DNA of 64,000 nucleotides from NCBI RefSeq assembly GCF_036373705.1, contig NC_089866.1, positions 2,048,501-2,112,500 on the forward strand. Reading direction: 5' to 3'. Both the position numbers and the translations under genes were made by a program. The notes under the pieces were generated by a model. That model did no database searches, was not told the origin of the DNA, and was given only the letters and a program-made list of their open reading frames with translations. Shown piece by piece: positions 60,056 to 64,000 of this stretch; the stretch's first letter is position 1, and the number at the start of each line of letters is the position of its first letter. This DNA comes from Amia ocellicauda (taxonomy: Eukaryota; Chordata; Actinopteri; Amiiformes; Amiidae).

Positions 60056-63000
60056 GTAAGAGCGACCCGGGCCAGGAGAGCTGCTCTGGGTAGCGCTGCC
60101 AGTCACCCTGTGGCTGTTAGGCCCGGCCTGGTCCGGCCTGCCGCTGTTCTCCTGTAAATCGATGCCATTCATATAAAATGACTCCCAGTGTTCAGTGTCT
60201 GTGAGCCAGGGCTGAGCGTGTGCTGAACGAATCCGGACCGTCTGGAGCCCAGAGGCCCGTCGAAATAAGAATTAGGAGTCTCGGCAGGGGGAGAGGAGCA
60301 GCCCCAGTCGAGGGCCTCCATTCTGAGGCAGAGGAGGAATATCCCTGCAGAGGAGACGAGGAGAAATTAAAGTGTCTGAAGATACTTTGTCAGCATGTGA
60401 ATGGTGCAAATGTGGTAAAATCTTGGTACTAACATGGGAAAAGTGTTGTAAAAGAATTGTAACGTACAGTTTGTTATTATTATTATTATTATTAGATTTT
60501 GCAAGAGATCAAGTCTGCAGATTAATAACAAAAGAACAAAACCATCATAATAATAAATCTACACGTGTTCCAGTCGGCAGTGATCTGTGTGCCAGTTTGG
60601 ATCTGAACCCATCATTCCTAGACTGCAGTATCCATCCGGCACCGAGGTCCACAGCCGTGAAGCAAGAGGGTCGTTTCAGTGCGAACGCCCTCCTGTGTGG
60701 TGGAGAACATGCGGTTCTGGTTTCCTGCATGCACTTCCTGGATTGCTATCTCACTTATTTCCGGAAGCACAATCAGAATAGAAAAGCGAAACTCTTGAAA
60801 AGCTGTTTGTCAGTTTAGCGTGTTGCACAATGTGTTGCTGTGTCAGAGCCGGACCAGCAGAGGGCGCCGTAGTCACAGCAAATGAAGGAAAGTGCGCAGT
60901 AAGAGTGTCCTTCAGGGCTTCACAGAGCTTTAAACATCCCCTGGTCAACGAAAGTGGAAGCGTTTTTAATATTCCATGTGGTGAGTTTTGTTTCTAGTTT
61001 TATTACCACATACTCGGAGGGAAAGATCATTCATTAAGTCACTGAAAGCAATAATACAATCGCAGCCAAAACCAAAGTATTTGCCCTCGGATCAGCCCGT
61101 GTTCACATCCTGGCCCACACTCGATGTCCCCGCCGCGCGCTTCATCCACGGGCCTCCGGGCCTCCCAGCACTGAGAGAGAGAGTTATTGCTTTTTTCCTC
61201 TCTCTCTCTCTCTCTCTCTCAAATACTCTGAAACTCCGTCGGCCCCGGAGGCTGAGAGCGAGAGTCTTTCGGAGCGGGTCACCGGCTGCCAGAGCGCGGG
61301 AAGTCAATCCCCCTCCAGGCCGCGAAGGAAATGAAAGTAAATGAATAAATAATGGCGTTGAAATTATAAATAAAGTGAGTATGAAAGGCTTGAGGTGCAG
61401 CTGCCTCCTCCTGAACTCCATTAATGAAAAAATATATCCCGCTTTGTGAGCCGGGCCTCCTGTCAATCTGGGTGTCGGTGCTCTCGGGCTTCGGAGGCTT
61501 CGGAGGCTGGGATAAAAACAACGCCAATACCTATAACAATACCTTTTCATTCACACCGAGTTGACACACTGGGGTAAAAAGTCACGCATTCACACCGGCC
61601 TTGTGTGATCGCAGGCGCTGGACCTGTCTTAACGCGGTGACACTGTGATGCCACACGAGGGGCACCGTCAGACTCCAGCGCCAGCCCGTGCCAAGCAAAA
61701 GCAATTTATTACATTTTCTCCCTCCACGATGTTGTGTAAAGAGGCCTCAATCAGCAGCCAGTAATATAGTGCGGCTGAAACAATGGGAGTAGTTGTGGTC
61801 GTTTCCTGGCACCGTCGCGGTGCTTGGAAGTCCGTGAGCTGCCGTCTCTGTTCGGCTCCGAAGGGGACAGTCTTTGACCGCGGCTTTAATCAGCATCACG
61901 GTCGTTACCCGTGTCGTTATTTTAATCTCGGCCTGGCGCTCCTCCTGCCGGGGTGGGTCCACCGAATTGTTGAACTCTCGTCGTGTCCAGTGATTTTATG
62001 ATTTAAAAAGCTGCACGTGGAGTCATGTCAGAAAGCGTGTGTTTGGCGTGTGTCCGTGTCTGTCTGTCTGCACTTGGTGTCTCTCCGGCTGCTTGACTGA
62101 TAGTGGTTTGATCTGACTAGTTGGCTCTGAAGACGATTGCAACTGCAGTGCACGGTCTAGCGAAATTATAAGGAACTGAATGGGGTCAGACGAGGTCTCG
62201 TGTGCTGCAGGAGGAAATGTTTTCTGAAAATATATACATTCTTTATCGGTGCATCACCACATTTCATGAGTTGTTTCTCATTATGGATGTCATTAAGTTG
62301 TCATCTCTGTGGGCCGGCTATTGTGCTGAGGCAGGCGAATGGGTTCAGCCAGCGTAGAAACCTGTTCACTGTCATTGTGAAGCCTCTCTCTCTCTCTCTC
62401 TCCCTCTCCCTCTCTCGTCAGTCAGGTTTCTGCTGATTGCGTCAGGGCTGGGACAGCGCCTGTGAGTGCTGACCCCTAGTGGTGAGTCACCGTGAGGTGC
62501 CAGTCAGTCGTGTTTTGTATCTCTGGATGCGTGTGCAGACAGACGACCTCCTCTCCCTCCTCCGAGCAGAGGAAAGAGCGGTGTGGCCCGTCTGGGAGTG
62601 GGACCCGGAGAGGACAATCCCAGAGGGGCACACAGGGGCGCTGAGGGTAGAGGGCTGAAGCTCGCTTTAAGAGAGACCTGTACATCTCGGTCTGTTGAGA
62701 CACAAATCGTTGTTTCGGTGGGATCCTCAACGTTATCCTCTGAATGAAGTCTAGCAAAATGAAGTCGACGAGTTGTGCGGTAGAAACCCGGATGCAGGCG
62801 CTTGTCTGACCCGTCCCGTTAGTTCACACTGAGCCTGGAGATCGCCTTGCCCGACGCCCCCGGGGTCTCCGTCTGGCGGTCCACAGTTCAGTTCGGCACC
62901 AACATGGCACCCAGTTTCAAGTGTACAGTTCATCCGGGGGGGACCTGGGTAGAACTGTGAATGGGCAGGAGTGGGCTAAGGAAACTGGCACGATGAAGTC

Positions 63001-64000
63001 CTGCCATGCGAGGCTCGGGAATGTGAGCCGCCCTCACTCTCTGTCCTGGGCCCAATTTTTTAGTTTTTTCCCCTGGTAAATTGTTATAGCAGTGATATTT
63101 TTAGAGAAGGTAAATCAAGTAACAGTTGACTTGGTTTACAGTTCACACAGAGGGTATGTGTGTCTTTGTGTGTGTGTGTGTGTGTTTGTATGCATGTCTT
63201 TGTGTGTATGTGTTTGTATACATGTGTGTTTCAGTGTGTGTGTGTTTGTGTGTGTGTGCGCAGTGGTCTTGTGGTCGTCACACAGTCATCCTGAAGCAGC
63301 AGGTCGCCCCGCACTGCAGTGCTGAATTACACGCCAATTATTAGCAGAAAAAAAAAAGAGTGAAATTGGATCGCAGGCCATTTCTGAGACCTCAGTATTT
63401 TGGGTATTTTTTTAAACTTATGTGTAATTTAACTTAATAGCTTTCAATCTGTAGAATCTGGCCTATTAAAGCAAATAAACAGCCCAGCATATGTGTTCAA
63501 TTGAGATCACTTTCACATTCCTTAAATACACATAATACGGAACACATGAACGGGGGTCTTGCCAATGAAAACGGGGGAAGCAGGGGTCTTACCTCTCCGT
63601 GCCCCCCCGACTCTCTGCCCTGCCCTGCCCTGCCCTGAGGAGCAGTTTGTGTGTCCTGCTCCAAGTGTTTGTTGCTTCTGTGTGAAGGAGGGAATTAAAC
63701 CGGAGCGGGGGGCTGTCAGTGTCACGAGAAAGAGGGTCCTGGGCAGATAACAGGGAGGCCGGACCATGACACGGAGAGCGAGAGGGGGAGAGAGGTTGAC
63801 TCGGACCCTGGCACAGCGCTGCGTGATGGAGATGGGGAGGTTCAAAGGGCGGGTAAATGCCCCGCAGCTGCTGTTGTTGAGGTTACCTATTGGTAATTAC
63901 AGTGAGAGTGAGGCTCGTAAACTCCTGCGCTTCAGTGCGTTCGCCGCAGGGCTGCTCCACACACAGGGGCCAGGCTGCTGCTGCTGCCAGTCACTGCTGA
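60056..64000 (+). other. coro7: coro7 intron 6 (incomplete)
   Basis: The frame open at 60055 needs a further exon encoding the rest of the first WD propeller. I found no matching exon before the window ends. The intron holds (CT)n tracts near 61199-61222 and 62386-62415, a (TG)n array at 63157-63262, and unique AT-rich blocks at 61320-61480 and 61680-61960. Confidence 0.6.
63157..63262. repeat. (TG)n-rich microsatellite
   Basis: Interrupted TG array in coro7 intron 6. Confidence 0.92.

Noticed and set aside
62821-62960. Possible coro7 exon (FTLSLEIALPDAPGV frame)
   Set aside because: Does not match the coronin-7 sequence expected after residue 188 and lacks a fitting donor.

Overview
The window is vertebrate nuclear DNA, almost certainly from a ray-finned fish. 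It has long split genes with GT-AG introns, CpG-rich promoters, many microsatellites, a decayed Tc1/mariner transposon, a LINE 3' end, and SINE/L2-type 3' tails of the kind common in fish genomes. No species name can be given from sequence alone. Exon coordinates were worked out by hand from splice sites, reading phase and remembered human orthologues. In every complete multi-exon gene the coding exons sum to an exact multiple of three.

Layout, left to right: an internally deleted Tc1-like element (about 6-1085); a gene-poor stretch with a 40-41 bp minisatellite (3871-4147); a single-exon TMEM100-family membrane protein on the minus strand (9060-9440); more gene-poor DNA; tedc2 on the minus strand (14093-20437, 10 coding exons, 474 aa); a Myb/SANT-like DNA-binding protein on the minus strand (21654-23220, 6 exons, 228 aa); cfap70 on the plus strand (23964-36172, 26 exons, 1088 aa); hmox2 on the plus strand (40451-43885, 318 aa); dnaja3 on the minus strand (47745-51977, 11 exons, 488 aa); and the first six coding exons of coro7 on the plus strand (53614-60055), which runs off the right edge.

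The genes fall into two groups. tedc2 (centriole triplet microtubules) and cfap70 (axonemal dynein base) are ciliary genes flanking a small Myb-like gene; the Myb gene and cfap70 are head to head across 743 bp. hmox2, dnaja3 and coro7 match a linkage known from human 16p13.3: hmox2 and dnaja3 are tail to tail with poly(A) signals under 50 bp apart, and dnaja3 and coro7 are head to head with NRF1-like sites near dnaja3.

The points most worth a second look are a near-perfect 120-nt hairpin filling half of cfap70 intron 5, the loss of two of the three Cys-Pro heme-regulatory motifs of HMOX2, a possible 12-codon upstream ORF in the hmox2 leader, the transposon-like Myb gene, and the TMEM100 relative. 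I found no bacterial-type system, CRISPR array, rRNA or tRNA gene.
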